DNA from: Candidatus Methylophosphatis haderslevensis
GTDB taxonomy: Bacteria; Pseudomonadota; Gammaproteobacteria; Burkholderiales; Rhodocyclaceae
Length of the DNA: 64,000 nucleotides
Direction of reading: 5' to 3'
Assembly (NCBI GenBank): GCA_016711925.1
Contig: JADJSA010000002.1
Location: forward strand, 310,001 to 374,000
In this document: positions 8,861-17,130 of the stretch, piece by piece
How the letters are laid out: every line of letters starts with the position of its first letter
Position numbering within the stretch: position 1 is the first letter of the stretch
The notes under the pieces: model-generated
The model's input: only the letters and a program-made list of their open reading frames with translations
What the model was told of the DNA's origin: nothing
The model's database searches: none
Made by a program: the position numbers and the translations under genes

Positions 8861-9214
8861 ATGGCCGCCGACCCACCCGTCATCTACCACAACCCGCGCT
8901 GCAGCAAGAGCCGCGACGCGCTCAAGCTGCTGCAGGACGCCGGCGTCGAGGTCGAGGTGATCGAATACCTGAAAACCCCGCCCACCGCCGCGCAGCTCAA
9001 AGCGATACTGAACAAGCTCGGCATGAAACCGGAAGAACTCGTGCGCAAGGGCGAGGCGATCTACAAGGAACAGTATGCCGGCAAGGCGCTGAGCGACGCC
9101 GACTGGATCGCCGCGATGGTCGAACACCCGATCCTGATCGAGCGGCCGATCGTCGTGAAGGGGGACAAGGCGGTGGTGGGGCGACCGCCGGAGCGGGTGT
9201 CAAGACTCCTCTAG
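8861..9214 (+). CDS. arsC: ArsC-family (glutaredoxin-dependent arsenate reductase type) protein
   Basis: A 117-residue thioredoxin-fold protein of the ArsC family, the usual length. The active-site Cys14 lies in the motif HNPRCSKSRDAL; the downstream RPIVVKGDKAVVGRPPE segment is the conserved substrate-side loop with the arginine normally used for oxyanion contact. The family reduces arsenate to arsenite with glutathione and glutaredoxin. No arsR, arsB or acr3 is adjacent, so the gene may serve general detoxification or be a YffB/Spx-like relative. It begins two bases after the previous gene's stop codon. Confidence 0.9.
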   Translation: MAADPPVIYHNPRCSKSRDALKLLQDAGVEVEVIEYLKTPPTAAQLKAILNKLGMKPEELVRKGEAIYKEQYAGKALSDADWIAAMVEHPILIERPIVVKGDKAVVGRPPERVSRLL

Positions 9215-9520
9215 CCAAACTTGGGTAGTCGACCAAAAGCAAATTGGCACTATGGTCAGATGAACCAGAACCAGTAGAACACTCGGCTCACGTTTAGAAT
9301 ATGACAAGGATAGCTTGGACACTCGCGGCTGCAATGGCCGTTTGACCGGTTTTCCGAATGAAACTAGTCGCTGTATTCGCCGGTCACGAATCGCACAACA
9401 GAAATGATAATACCGATCAACCTGCTCGCTCGGACGCTCTGCTCAACGCGGCTGGCACGACCGTCCGAATATACATTGCTCGGCACACCGAAACTCAGAT
9501 CTACAGACAGGAACTCACGA
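9215..9520. other. Non-coding interval, start of a lower-GC patch
   Basis: About 300 bases with visibly more A+T than the rest of the window. No ORF with family resemblance or convincing ribosome-binding site was seen on either strand. It probably holds the promoter of the following secreted protein and marks one edge of acquired DNA. Confidence 0.5.
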
Positions 9521-10522
9521 ATGACAACCGTCCAAAGATTGGCGAGTCTAATGATCTTATCCCTACTTATGACAGTCGCGCACGCTGCGCCAGACCGCGA
9601 AGCAACCGATATAGGAGTCAAGGCGGAATCCTTGCTGCTCGACGGTCGGTACGACGATCTGGAGTCCATTGCGACTGACTACAGGAACCCGAATCAACGG
9701 ACAACGGGCGGCAACGCTAAGCTCTACCATTTCTATGGTGCGCTAGGCGCCTACCGAAGTTCCCAATCGTACGGGTACGAAAGTGAAATTTCACGAGAAA
9801 CCAAGCGGCGCTGTCTTTTGGATTGGCAGGCAAAGCGACCGAAATCGGTTGCGGCCCGTATTGCGGTCGCTGAGCATTGGTCCACTTACGCGTGGACCGA
9901 ACGCGGGGGAAGCTATTCGAACAATGTCGCGCCCGAACAATGGGAGAAATTTCGTGAGGGCCTTCGGCTGCAAAGGGCCACCCTAGACGGAGTCCCCACG
10001 GATATGGACCCTCACGTGCGCTACCTGCAGATCCTTTCTGCACAAGGTGAATCCGCGCGCAAGCTAGTTGATACGTTGTACTCGCAGGCCATCGCGGTTC
10101 ATCCGGCCTACTTCCACTACTACTCCCAGCGAGCAGATCTGTTGCAGTCAAAATGGTCCGGCAAGCCCGGGGAACTTACCGCGTACATCGAATCTGTCCT
10201 GCGGACTCCCGGCGGCAATGACGGGTTGGTCGCATACTCATACATCGCCAGCATGCTATTGCGAACGATTTCCAGTGGTGACTTATTCAAATCCGAGGTG
10301 GGGTTCGATTGGCCAACGTTGAAGAATGCCTACAAGGTGCGTGAGAACCAGTACGGGTTGCGCAATCGCGACTGGAACTCATTGCTCAATCTGGCAGTGG
10401 CAGCGCGAGACCGCGGAAGTGCGCTCGATGCACTGGATCGAATAGGTAACGACTGGAACCCTACCGTTTGGACTGAACGGCACTACTTCGACCAAGCCGC
10501 TGCCTGGGCGCGCGCGCGCTAG
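9521..10522 (+). CDS. Secreted protein of unknown function in a low-GC patch (possibly DUF4034-like)
   Basis: A 333-residue protein. The ATG at 9521 gives MTTVQRLASLMILSLLMTVAHA, a good Sec signal peptide; the frame is open upstream to 9404 but that extension is not signal-like. The mature part has helical, repeat-like segments (LLLDGRYDDLESIATDYR, AIAVHPAYFHYYSQRADLL) recalling TPR-type solenoids and the DUF4034 family; this resemblance is from memory and tentative. Codon use and base composition are less GC-rich than neighbouring genes, which suggests horizontal acquisition. It stands alone between the arsC-like gene and a dispersed repeat. Confidence 0.65.
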   Translation: MTTVQRLASLMILSLLMTVAHAAPDREATDIGVKAESLLLDGRYDDLESIATDYRNPNQRTTGGNAKLYHFYGALGAYRSSQSYGYESEISRETKRRCLLDWQAKRPKSVAARIAVAEHWSTYAWTERGGSYSNNVAPEQWEKFREGLRLQRATLDGVPTDMDPHVRYLQILSAQGESARKLVDTLYSQAIAVHPAYFHYYSQRADLLQSKWSGKPGELTAYIESVLRTPGGNDGLVAYSYIASMLLRTISSGDLFKSEVGFDWPTLKNAYKVRENQYGLRNRDWNSLLNLAVAARDRGSALDALDRIGNDWNPTVWTERHYFDQAAAWARAR

Positions 10523-10839
10523 TGGGGATAATGGGGACAGTGCAACGAGGTGGCATCAGGTCTTGTTCTTTCCGTCTGGACGAGATTGCCAGATTCGAGC
10601 TTTCTAGGTGCCCTGGGCACCACCAGCCCGCGACCCGCATGGATAGGCGCTCCCAGCCTTGCCCGCCGCCAGGCTTCGTATGGATCGGATGCCGAGGGAC
10701 ACGGCGGGGCGACGAAGTCGCCCTTGGAAATCGCCGCGTTCCGACGTGAATTTCGCGGAACCGGCGCCGATTGGGTCGATCAACGGTGTGCAAGCGCCGG
10801 TTTGGTTTTCCCGTAGCCGACAACATGGGGGGACATCAG
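10523..10839. other. Intergenic region holding repeat copy A1
   Basis: About 317 bases between the low-GC orphan and the receptor stub. It contains the dispersed repeat copy at 10633-10700 and no credible gene. Confidence 0.5.
10633..10700 (+). repeat. Dispersed repeat family A, copy A1 (partial)
   Basis: Carries the core ACCCGCATGGATAGGCGC followed by TCCCAGCCTTGCCCG, as in the other copies. A degenerate second ATGGAT-containing arm follows at about 10680. This copy is shorter than A2 and A3. Confidence 0.7.
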
Positions 10840-11124
10840 ATGAACCATGCACTTTGTGTTTTCGCGACCGCGACTGCGCTGGTAGCTGCAACGGCCGTCG
10901 CGGCAGAGCCGGCCGCTGACCCGGCGGTCAAGGCTGCGGAGAGTTCGATCGAGCGCAGCGCGGAGAATGCCGCGGTTCGCCCGAAGCGGGTCGAGATTAC
11001 CGGTTCGAACATCAAGCGTGCGGAGGGTGAAAAGATCTCGTCGCCGGTCAAGGTGATCACGCTGGAGGAAATCGAGAAATCCGGGTCGACGGATATCAGA
11101 ACCGTTCTGCGGCGCTACCAGTAG
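10840..11124 (+). pseudogene. TonB-dependent receptor N-terminal stub (signal peptide plus start of plug)
   Basis: A 94-residue ORF with a clear signal peptide (MNHALCVFATATALVAATAVAA) and an SD-like GGGGGGACA before the ATG. Its mature part contains KRVEITGSNIKRAEGEKIS and SSPVKVITLEEIEKSG, the typical opening of a TonB-dependent receptor plug domain. It then stops at TAG, where a receptor would continue for 700-900 residues; no beta-barrel sequence follows. Either a receptor remnant truncated by rearrangement (repeat A2 starts 87 bases later) or a standalone exported plug-like peptide. The intact signal and ribosome-binding site argue it may still be expressed. Confidence 0.7.
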
Positions 11125-11210
11125 GCAACGCGGCGCGGTCGGGCTTGCGCAGGCCGTGCGCGCCGACGACCGGATTTCGCGGCTGATCCGGCTTCCAGGC
11201 AGATGGCCCG

Positions 11211-11320
11211 AGACCCGCATGGATAGGCGGTCTTCAGCCTGCATGCCCGCAGAGGGCCGATTCATGCGGGTTGCAGGCCTGCATGGCTGCAGAGCGCCAT
11301 TCCATGCGGGTTGCAGCCCG
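11211..11320 (+). repeat. Dispersed repeat family A, copy A2 (full length, with 40-bp tandem duplication)
   Basis: The left end CCCGCATGGATAGGCG and the right end CGCCATTCCATGCGGG are near-perfect inverted repeats (14 of 16). Inside, a unit of about 40 bp beginning GCCTGCATGCCCGCAGAG and ending ATGCGGGTTGCAG is present twice in direct orientation with few differences. It lies between the receptor stub and the 3' end of the nrfD-like gene. Confidence 0.8.
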
Positions 11321-11370
11321 GTGTTGCTTTGCGGATTGCCGGCCCGGCGGTTGCGGCGCCGGGGCGGCGG

Positions 11371-12636
11371 TCAGTCCTGATGCGCCACCGCGGGGGTGGC
11401 TGAAGCGCCGGTCAACGGTTGGCGGCTGGTGTCACGACTGACCCGAACCTTGCCCAGTTCGATGGCGATGCTCGCCTTGGCCAGCAGGGTGAAGACCAGA
11501 AAGCCGAATGCCCAGATGCCGATGGCGATGGTGAATTCCTGCGCCGTCGGCACGTACTCGAAAATCTCGCCCAGCGGCGTCGGGATGAAGCCGGGAATCA
11601 CCAGCCCCATGCCCTTTTCCAGCCAGATGCCGAGAAAGCCGCAGGCGCAGGCGATGTTCAGGGTGAGCATGCGGCGGCGCAGCGGGTGAATCGAGAGGAT
11701 GGTCACGGCCACCAGATTGAGCGCGACGGCGAGCCAGATCCACGGGCGCAGCCCGGAAAATCCGTCGAGGCCGAAAAACAGGTAGTGCATCGAGGCGGCG
11801 TGGTTGGTCTCGCTGTAGAAGTCGGTGAACAGTTCGGCGCCGACGAAGAACAGGCTGATCTGCATCGCCACCGTCATGATCAGCGCGAGGGTCTCGATGA
11901 CGCTCTGGCTGACCGGATAGTCGGTGACGCGGCGGATGACCTGCAGGGTGAGGATGATGAGTGCCGGCCCCGACGCGAATGCCGATGCGATAAAGCGCGG
12001 CCCGAGCAGCGCGACGTTCCAGAACGGCCGCGCCGAGTTGGACGAGAACAGGAACGCGGTGACGGTATGGATCGAAATGGCCCAGAACATGGCCAGCACG
12101 ACGACCGGAAAGTACAGGCGCAGGTTCGGCTCGCGGCCGCGGTAGTGGCAGTAGTGGACGTAGGTGGGGATCAGCAGATTGAGCGCGAGATAGCCGTTGA
12201 GCACCACGATGTCCCAGGCCAGAAGGGAACTGGGGAAATTGAAACGTCCGATGAAGGGGATCACATGCCAGGCGCGATCCGGCCGCCCGATGTCGACCAG
12301 CACGAAGAGCATCGCCATGATGACTGCGGCAACCGCCATGCCTTCGCCGAGCAGCACGACGGACTTCACGTCCGTCCGATGGAAGATGTAGGCGGGTATC
12401 ACCAGCAGCACCGCGGCGGCGGCAATGCCGACCAGAAACGCGAAGTTGGCGATGTAAAAGCCCCAGGAAACCTGATCGCTCATGCCGGTGACGACCAGGC
12501 CGTCGCGCAACTGGCCGAAGTAGTTGAGCGCGCCGAGCAAGAACAGCGCAGCCAGAATCCCGAGCCAGATCCAGTAGGCGCGGCTACCGCGCAGCATCTC
12601 GCGCGCGCCGTCCCGGAGAAAGTGAAAGAAGGTCAT
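11371..12636 (-). CDS. NrfD/DsrP-like quinone-interacting membrane protein
   Basis: A 421-residue polytopic membrane protein of the NrfD/PsrC family (PF03916), which exchanges electrons between a periplasmic Fe-S protein and the quinone pool. About ten hydrophobic segments are visible. Characteristic features are SWGFYIANFAFLVG near residue 60, the VLVDIGRPDRAWHV segment near 113 and a conserved WLEKGMGLVIPGFIPTPLG loop near 355. The start at 12636 gives MTFFHFLRDG; an upstream in-frame extension overlaps the neighbouring gene and was not used. It is the last gene of a minus-strand operon, ten bases after the ferredoxin gene. No molybdopterin or other catalytic subunit is present. Confidence 0.88.
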   Translation of the reverse strand: MTFFHFLRDGAREMLRGSRAYWIWLGILAALFLLGALNYFGQLRDGLVVTGMSDQVSWGFYIANFAFLVGIAAAAVLLVIPAYIFHRTDVKSVVLLGEGMAVAAVIMAMLFVLVDIGRPDRAWHVIPFIGRFNFPSSLLAWDIVVLNGYLALNLLIPTYVHYCHYRGREPNLRLYFPVVVLAMFWAISIHTVTAFLFSSNSARPFWNVALLGPRFIASAFASGPALIILTLQVIRRVTDYPVSQSVIETLALIMTVAMQISLFFVGAELFTDFYSETNHAASMHYLFFGLDGFSGLRPWIWLAVALNLVAVTILSIHPLRRRMLTLNIACACGFLGIWLEKGMGLVIPGFIPTPLGEIFEYVPTAQEFTIAIGIWAFGFLVFTLLAKASIAIELGKVRVSRDTSRQPLTGASATPAVAHQD

Positions 12637-12646
12637 TCGTCGTCCG

Positions 12647-13603
12647 TCAGGCGTCGGTGTAATACCAGAACTTCGGTTCGGTGCCGAGTTCTTCCTTGAG
12701 GCGGAACACGGTCTTGTTTTCGAGGATGTAGCGGATCTCGCTCTTCGGGTCGAGCAGATTGCCGAACACCCGCGCGCCGGTCGGGCAGGCCTCCATGCAG
12801 GCGGGCTGGCGGCCCTTGCGCGTGCGCTGGGTACAGAAATGGCATTTCTCGACCACGCCCTTGGGACGCGGCCGGTTGCCAAGATAGTTGGTCACCGGAT
12901 TGAGTTCCTGCGCCGGAATCTGCGGCTCGGTCCAGTTGAAGTGCCGCGCCCAGTAGGGACACGCCGCCATGCAGTAGCGGCAACCGATGCACCAGTCGTA
13001 GTCGATCACGACGATGCCGTCCGGATCCTTCCAGGTGGCCTGAACCGGGCAGGCCTTGACGCACGGCGGGTTGTCGCACTGCATGCACTGCACCGGCAGA
13101 TAGAACTTGCCGTCCACCGGAACCGACTCGGGCGCGTAATAGTGTTCGGATTTCTCCAGGTTCATGCTGCCCTTGTCCATCTGCAATACGCGGATGTACT
13201 GGACCTGGGAGTCGCGGCCCTGGTTGTTCTCGCGGATGCAGCCCTGCACGCAGTCGCGGTAGCCCTTGCACTTCGAAATGTTCAGCGCATAGCCGAAAAC
13301 CACGCCGGGAATCGGCGGCGTATCGACGCAGGTGATGTCCACACCGAACTTGCGTTTCGCCTTGCGCTCGATGCGGGCGAGGGCGTCCTTCATCTCCTCG
13401 GGCGTCATGCGCTGATAGTGGTCCTGGAAGAAATCCCCCAGCGCATCTCCCAGCGTGCTGCCGCCCCAGGCGGCGCGCGCCGGCGCCGCACCCGTCGCAG
13501 CAACGCCGGCCGCCACGCCGACCGTGCCCAGACCCTTCAGGAAGTGCCGCCGGTAATGGCTGAAATTGTCGCCTTCCGCGGGGCGCTCGCGTTCATCGCT
13601 CAT
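12647..13603 (-). CDS. Tat-exported 4Fe-4S ferredoxin-type protein (DsrO/HybA/NrfC-like)
   Basis: A 318-residue periplasmic electron carrier. The N terminus has a twin-arginine signal (YRRHFLK, Arg18-Arg19) followed by an Ala/Gly-rich hydrophobic stretch ending APARA. Four cysteine clusters typical of the family follow: CKGYRDCVQGC, CMQCDNPPCVKACP, CIGCRYCMAACP and CHFCTQRTRKGRQPACMEACP, enough for up to four [4Fe-4S] clusters. The start at 13603 overlaps the end of the tetraheme gene by 11 bases and has GGAGA eight bases upstream. Together with the downstream NrfD-like protein it forms the classical quinone-linked pair. Confidence 0.92.
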   Translation of the reverse strand: MSDERERPAEGDNFSHYRRHFLKGLGTVGVAAGVAATGAAPARAAWGGSTLGDALGDFFQDHYQRMTPEEMKDALARIERKAKRKFGVDITCVDTPPIPGVVFGYALNISKCKGYRDCVQGCIRENNQGRDSQVQYIRVLQMDKGSMNLEKSEHYYAPESVPVDGKFYLPVQCMQCDNPPCVKACPVQATWKDPDGIVVIDYDWCIGCRYCMAACPYWARHFNWTEPQIPAQELNPVTNYLGNRPRPKGVVEKCHFCTQRTRKGRQPACMEACPTGARVFGNLLDPKSEIRYILENKTVFRLKEELGTEPKFWYYTDA

Positions 13604-14312
13604 TGTTCGTCTCCACCTTGCCATGCGACTGGCGCTCCCACACTTTTCCCGACTCATGGGCCACCGGTCCCATTCGTTGCAGTCCGGCCCTCACCGGCGG
13701 CGCCTTGCTCGGTTCGCGCGGCTTGGTAATCGGGTCGTGGGGGTCGTGACAGTGGGTGCAGGAATAGAGCGTGCGCTCCCCCTGCCAGTTGCCGACGCGC
13801 TTGCCGTGGCCGCCCAGGTACCAGTCCCTCTGCCGATTGAAATGGCATTGGCCGCAGACGAGGTAGGCATCGTCGAAGTCCACCTTCTGGTCCCTGACCG
13901 TTCGCAGGAAGTCGCGATCGTCGATCAGATGACAGTTGAGACACCACAGGCGGCCCTTGCCATGCTTCAACGCCGCCTGATGCGGCGCTGCCTCCAGCTT
14001 GCGCGGTGTCGGATTCGGCGTCATCGCCTTATGACACTGCGAACACGGATACAAGGCGATCTTGTCCTTCTGCGGCACGACCTTGAACGGCGGTGCCTGG
14101 ACATATCCGGCAAAGGTTTCCGGATCGGTGGGGGCGGCGGGCGCCGCGGGGATCACGTTTTGCCGCAACGGCCGGTGGGCTGGTGTCGCGGCTGGTGCAG
14201 CGGCCGGGGCTGGTGCTGTTGCCGGGGCGGCAGGCACCGCAGACGCTTCCTCCGCGGCCTGCGTCGAAACCGCGAACAGTACGCACACCAAGGCGAGCCA
14301 GCGCGTGTTCAT
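13593..14312 (-). CDS. Periplasmic tetraheme c-type cytochrome
   Basis: A 239-residue exported protein with signal peptide MNTRWLALVCVLFAVSTQA, an Ala/Pro-rich linker (residues 21-60) and four CxxCH heme-binding motifs at about residues 90-94 (CSQCH), 124-128 (CLNCH), 153-157 (CGQCH) and 185-189 (CTHCH). Additional histidines (for example 111, 117, 169) could supply bis-His ligation, as in NrfB, DsrJ or tetraheme c3-type carriers. Its position directly before the ferredoxin and NrfD genes, with an 11-base overlap, implies a role as electron acceptor or donor of that module. I do not recognise an exact subfamily. Confidence 0.9.
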   Translation of the reverse strand: MNTRWLALVCVLFAVSTQAAEEASAVPAAPATAPAPAAAPAATPAHRPLRQNVIPAAPAAPTDPETFAGYVQAPPFKVVPQKDKIALYPCSQCHKAMTPNPTPRKLEAAPHQAALKHGKGRLWCLNCHLIDDRDFLRTVRDQKVDFDDAYLVCGQCHFNRQRDWYLGGHGKRVGNWQGERTLYSCTHCHDPHDPITKPREPSKAPPVRAGLQRMGPVAHESGKVWERQSHGKVETNNER

Positions 14313-14499
14313 GGAAGTAGCGCGTCGAGCACGCAGTCGATCAGTGCCATGTTTCGACCTTTCGGCGACACACGCGCGCCAAGGACCATGGCTGCCATCG
14401 ATCCGGGCAAATCATGGTCCGGCTGCCTCACTGGGCGCGTCGTGAGAGGGCGCAAGCGTCCCGCGGATCGCCGGGAAGATTCCGGCAATCCGCGCCCGC

Positions 14500-14832
14500 T
14501 TACTTCGAGAGGATCCACTCCACGACGGCCTTGAGATCGGCGTCGCTGATCTTCTCGGGCGGGTTCGGGGGCATGGGAACCTGTCCCCACTTGCCCGCGC
14601 CGCCGGCCCGCACCTGCCCGGTGAGCGTCGCCAGCGCTTTGGCGTCACCTTTGTACTTCTTGGCGATCTCGACGTAGGCCGGACCCACGATTTTCTTGTC
14701 GACCGCGTGACAGGCGTTGCAGGCAGCCTTGCCGGTCACCGCCTTTGCGGCGGCATCGTCCAGCGCGGCAAAAGCCGGCGCGGAAAAAAGCAAGGCGGCA
14801 GCGGACATGGTGCAAAGAAAGGTACGCGTCAT
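14500..14832 (-). CDS. Monoheme class I cytochrome c (c551/c552 type)
   Basis: A 110-residue protein with signal peptide ending SAPAFA and the heme motif CNACH at residues 38-42. The axial Met87 is in the motif GQVPMPPNP, followed by a C-terminal helix ISDADLKAVVEWILSK. Size and motifs match the small soluble c551/c8 cytochromes that shuttle electrons in the periplasm. GGAGGA stands seven bases before the ATG. It is first in line with the minus-strand tetraheme/ferredoxin/NrfD genes, with a 187-base gap, so it may be cotranscribed or have its own promoter. Confidence 0.92.
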   Translation of the reverse strand: MTRTFLCTMSAAALLFSAPAFAALDDAAAKAVTGKAACNACHAVDKKIVGPAYVEIAKKYKGDAKALATLTGQVRAGGAGKWGQVPMPPNPPEKISDADLKAVVEWILSK

Positions 14833-15178
14833 GACTGATTCCTCCCCTTCGACTCAGTTGATGACATGCTCGGACGGCAGTGTGGTGGGTTCGACCGGCG
14901 TGATCAACTGCGGACCTCGATCACCGCCTCGCGCTTGTGCGTCTCGACATCGAACACCCGACTTGCAGTTTGCTCCCCCGCAAACGTCGGTCAATATACG
15001 CCTTGTCAACCTTAAACGTAAAAGAAATTGAACATCGTTCTGCAGTCCGCCAAGCGGCTCGCCCGGCAGAAGAATGGCTCCGCGCTTGAAGTGGTCTGCG
15101 ACGCTCCATGCCTTCGGGATTGTTGAAACGCCTTCATCGCGCGATGCCGGCAGTCACGCGCAACGGTCGCGAGAGGCC
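14833..15178. other. Non-coding interval between two cytochrome genes
   Basis: About 345 bases upstream of the c551-type gene and downstream of the next cytochrome. It has an A+T-richer stretch around 14990-15030, a plausible promoter zone for the minus-strand cytochrome, but no -35/-10 pair with proper spacing could be fixed. No ORF is supported. Confidence 0.5.
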
Positions 15179-15607
15179 CTAATCCTTCAAGGTGGCCAGG
15201 AATGCGATGAGTTCGGCGCGTTCCTTGGCATTGGGCAGACCGGAGATCGTCTTGCTGGTGCCGGGAAGAAACCGGTTCGGCGCGCTCAGGTATTCGTCGA
15301 GATCCCGCTCGGTCCACACACCGCCTGCCTTGGCCAGCGCAAGCGAGTAGCCATAGCCTTTTGCACGACCCTTTTGCGCGCCCACGATACCCCACAGGTT
15401 CGGCGCCACCCTCGTGGCACCGCCCCTTTCCAGGCTGTGGCAGACCACGCACTTGCCGGCCGGGCTGTCCCAGCCGGCCGGCTTTGCGGCGTAGCGCTCG
15501 GCGACGTCTTTCGACAGCGCAACCTGCGCATACCCGAGCAAACCCGCCCCCAGGAGCACTGCGCAACAGGTGGCAATGGCTGCCGACCGAATCCTTCCTG
15601 CTCGCAT
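15179..15607 (-). CDS. Monoheme cytochrome c lacking the usual axial methionine
   Basis: A 142-residue exported protein: signal/anchor region 1-32 and heme motif CVVCH at residues 53-57. The fold is recognisable from PNLWGIVG, the YSLALAKAGGVWTERDLDEYL helix and the ending NAKERAELIAFLATLKD. In class I cytochromes of this kind the sixth ligand lies in PGTKMxFxGL; here the sequence reads LPGTSKTISGLP, with Lys119 at the methionine position and no methionine at all in the mature protein. AGGAGG lies upstream of the ATG at 15607. It is transcribed divergently from hybO. Confidence 0.88.
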   Translation of the reverse strand: MRAGRIRSAAIATCCAVLLGAGLLGYAQVALSKDVAERYAAKPAGWDSPAGKCVVCHSLERGGATRVAPNLWGIVGAQKGRAKGYGYSLALAKAGGVWTERDLDEYLSAPNRFLPGTSKTISGLPNAKERAELIAFLATLKD

Positions 15608-15948
15608 GTCGCCCCCTCCTGAGTTCGTGGTGTTGCGCCGTCGAGAACCTGCCATGCCCGTTCGCGTTGGCGCCAACCGCGCGGCATGGGCCGGGCTTGC
15701 GCTCTGCCCGGCAACGTAGCAAGCCAGCCGCCTTCGATCGCGCCCAAAATGGTGCGGCGCACTATGCCGCACCACGCAAGACAACCTCGCGTCGAGGCGG
15801 CGATAACGGGATGTCGTAACAAGGATAGGAACTCAACCGCACGACATGCCCAAAAAATCGCCCGGATGTTGACGAGGATCAAACCGGAACGACTTCCACC
15901 TGGCATCGCCGATTTCGGTGAGTACGATGCGATAGGGGGGGCGGCGCG
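15608..15948. other. Divergent promoter region between the cytochrome c and hydrogenase operons
   Basis: About 340 bases separating the minus-strand cytochrome from plus-strand hybO. It must carry the promoters of both units. No sigma-54 -24/-12 element or clear regulator site was found by eye, and no gene is supported. Confidence 0.6.
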
Positions 15949-17118
15949 ATGAATGGTGTCGAGGATCGAGACTTCGAGGCGTGCAACGTTCATGACCTCG
16001 ACGGTTACAAGGGGGCGCTGGGGGGGCTGACGCGGCGCGAATTCCTGACTTATTGCACCGGCGTTGCCGCCACGCTGGGGCTGTCGTCGACGATGGGCAT
16101 CCGCATTGCGGAAGCCGCGACGGCGGCTGCCAGACCGCCGGTTGTCTGGCTGTCGGCGCAGGAATGCACCGGCTGCACCGAATCGCTCCTGCGGGCCTAC
16201 CACCCGACGCTCGAGACGCTGATCCTCGACATGATCTCGCTCGACTACCACGAAGCGTTGTGCGTCGGCGCCGGGCATCAGGCCGAGGCGTACCGCGCCA
16301 AATCGATGAAGGAGAACTGGGGTAAGTACATCCTGGTGGTGGACGGCTCGATCCCGACCAGGGACGGCGGGATCTACTGCATGGTGGCGGACAAGCCGAT
16401 CCTCGACACGGTACGCGAGGCCGCAGAAGGCGCGGCGGCAATCGTCGGCATCGGCTCCTGCGCTTCCTGGGGCGGCATTCCCGCGAGCAATCCGAATCCG
16501 ACGGAAGCCAAACCGGTACATGCGGTGTTGCCGGGCAAAACCGTGGTCAACATTCCCGGCTGCCCGCCCAATCCGTACAACTTCCTCTCGACTGTTCTGT
16601 ACCTGCTGACCTTCGGCAAGCCGCCGGAACTGGACACCAGGAACCGGCCGAAATTCGCGTATGGCCGGCTCATCCACGAAAACTGCGAGCGGCGCCCACA
16701 TTTCGACGCCGGCCGCTTCGCCCTGGAGTTTGGCGATTTCGGACACCGCCAGGGTTTCTGCCTTTACAAGATCGGTTGCAAGGGGCCGGAAACCCATGCC
16801 AACTGCCCCGCCATCGGCTTCGGCGATGTCGGCGAGGGCAACTGGCCGATAGGCATCGGTCATCCGTGTTTCGGCTGCACGGAAGAGGGAGTCGGCTTTA
16901 CCAAGCCACTGCATTCCCTTGCCACCGTCAAGACCTTTTCACCGCCCACGGCTTTCCCGTCGGTTGACGCCACCAAGGGCCACGGCGTCACCACCGCCGC
17001 AGCGGCGGTAATCGCCGGCGTCGCCGGCCTGGCAGTGGGTGCCGGCGGGATGGCCATGCGTGGCATGGATGGCAAGGGCGACTCGCCGGACGAGTCGCGC
17101 CACGACGGCGAGAAGTAG
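15949..17118 (+). CDS. hybO: [NiFe]-hydrogenase small subunit HybO
   Basis: Electron-transfer subunit of a periplasmic uptake hydrogenase, 389 residues. A Tat signal (TRREFL, residues 28-33) begins it. Cys73 and Cys76 in ECTGCTE start the proximal cluster, with GSCASWGG and GCPPNPYNF further on. A C-terminal cysteine-rich region (ENCERRPHF through HPCFGCTEEG) holds medial and distal cluster ligands. The residue between the first two cysteines is Gly75 rather than Cys, so the six-cysteine proximal cluster of O2-tolerant group 1d enzymes is absent, consistent with group 1c (E. coli Hyd-2 type). A hydrophobic Ala/Gly stretch near residues 345-365 is the usual membrane anchor. First gene of hybOABCDE. 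Confidence 0.96.
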   Translation: MNGVEDRDFEACNVHDLDGYKGALGGLTRREFLTYCTGVAATLGLSSTMGIRIAEAATAAARPPVVWLSAQECTGCTESLLRAYHPTLETLILDMISLDYHEALCVGAGHQAEAYRAKSMKENWGKYILVVDGSIPTRDGGIYCMVADKPILDTVREAAEGAAAIVGIGSCASWGGIPASNPNPTEAKPVHAVLPGKTVVNIPGCPPNPYNFLSTVLYLLTFGKPPELDTRNRPKFAYGRLIHENCERRPHFDAGRFALEFGDFGHRQGFCLYKIGCKGPETHANCPAIGFGDVGEGNWPIGIGHPCFGCTEEGVGFTKPLHSLATVKTFSPPTAFPSVDATKGHGVTTAAAAVIAGVAGLAVGAGGMAMRGMDGKGDSPDESRHDGEK

Positions 17119-17130
17119 GAGGCCACGCTC

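Noticed and set aside
9358..9678. 106-codon open frame in the low-GC patch
   Set aside because: No ribosome-binding site or family features, and it overlaps the better-supported secreted protein in another frame.
14985..15020. A TTGACA-like box and TATATT on the minus strand upstream of the c551-type cytochrome
   Set aside because: The two boxes are far too close together to be a -35/-10 pair, so no promoter was called.
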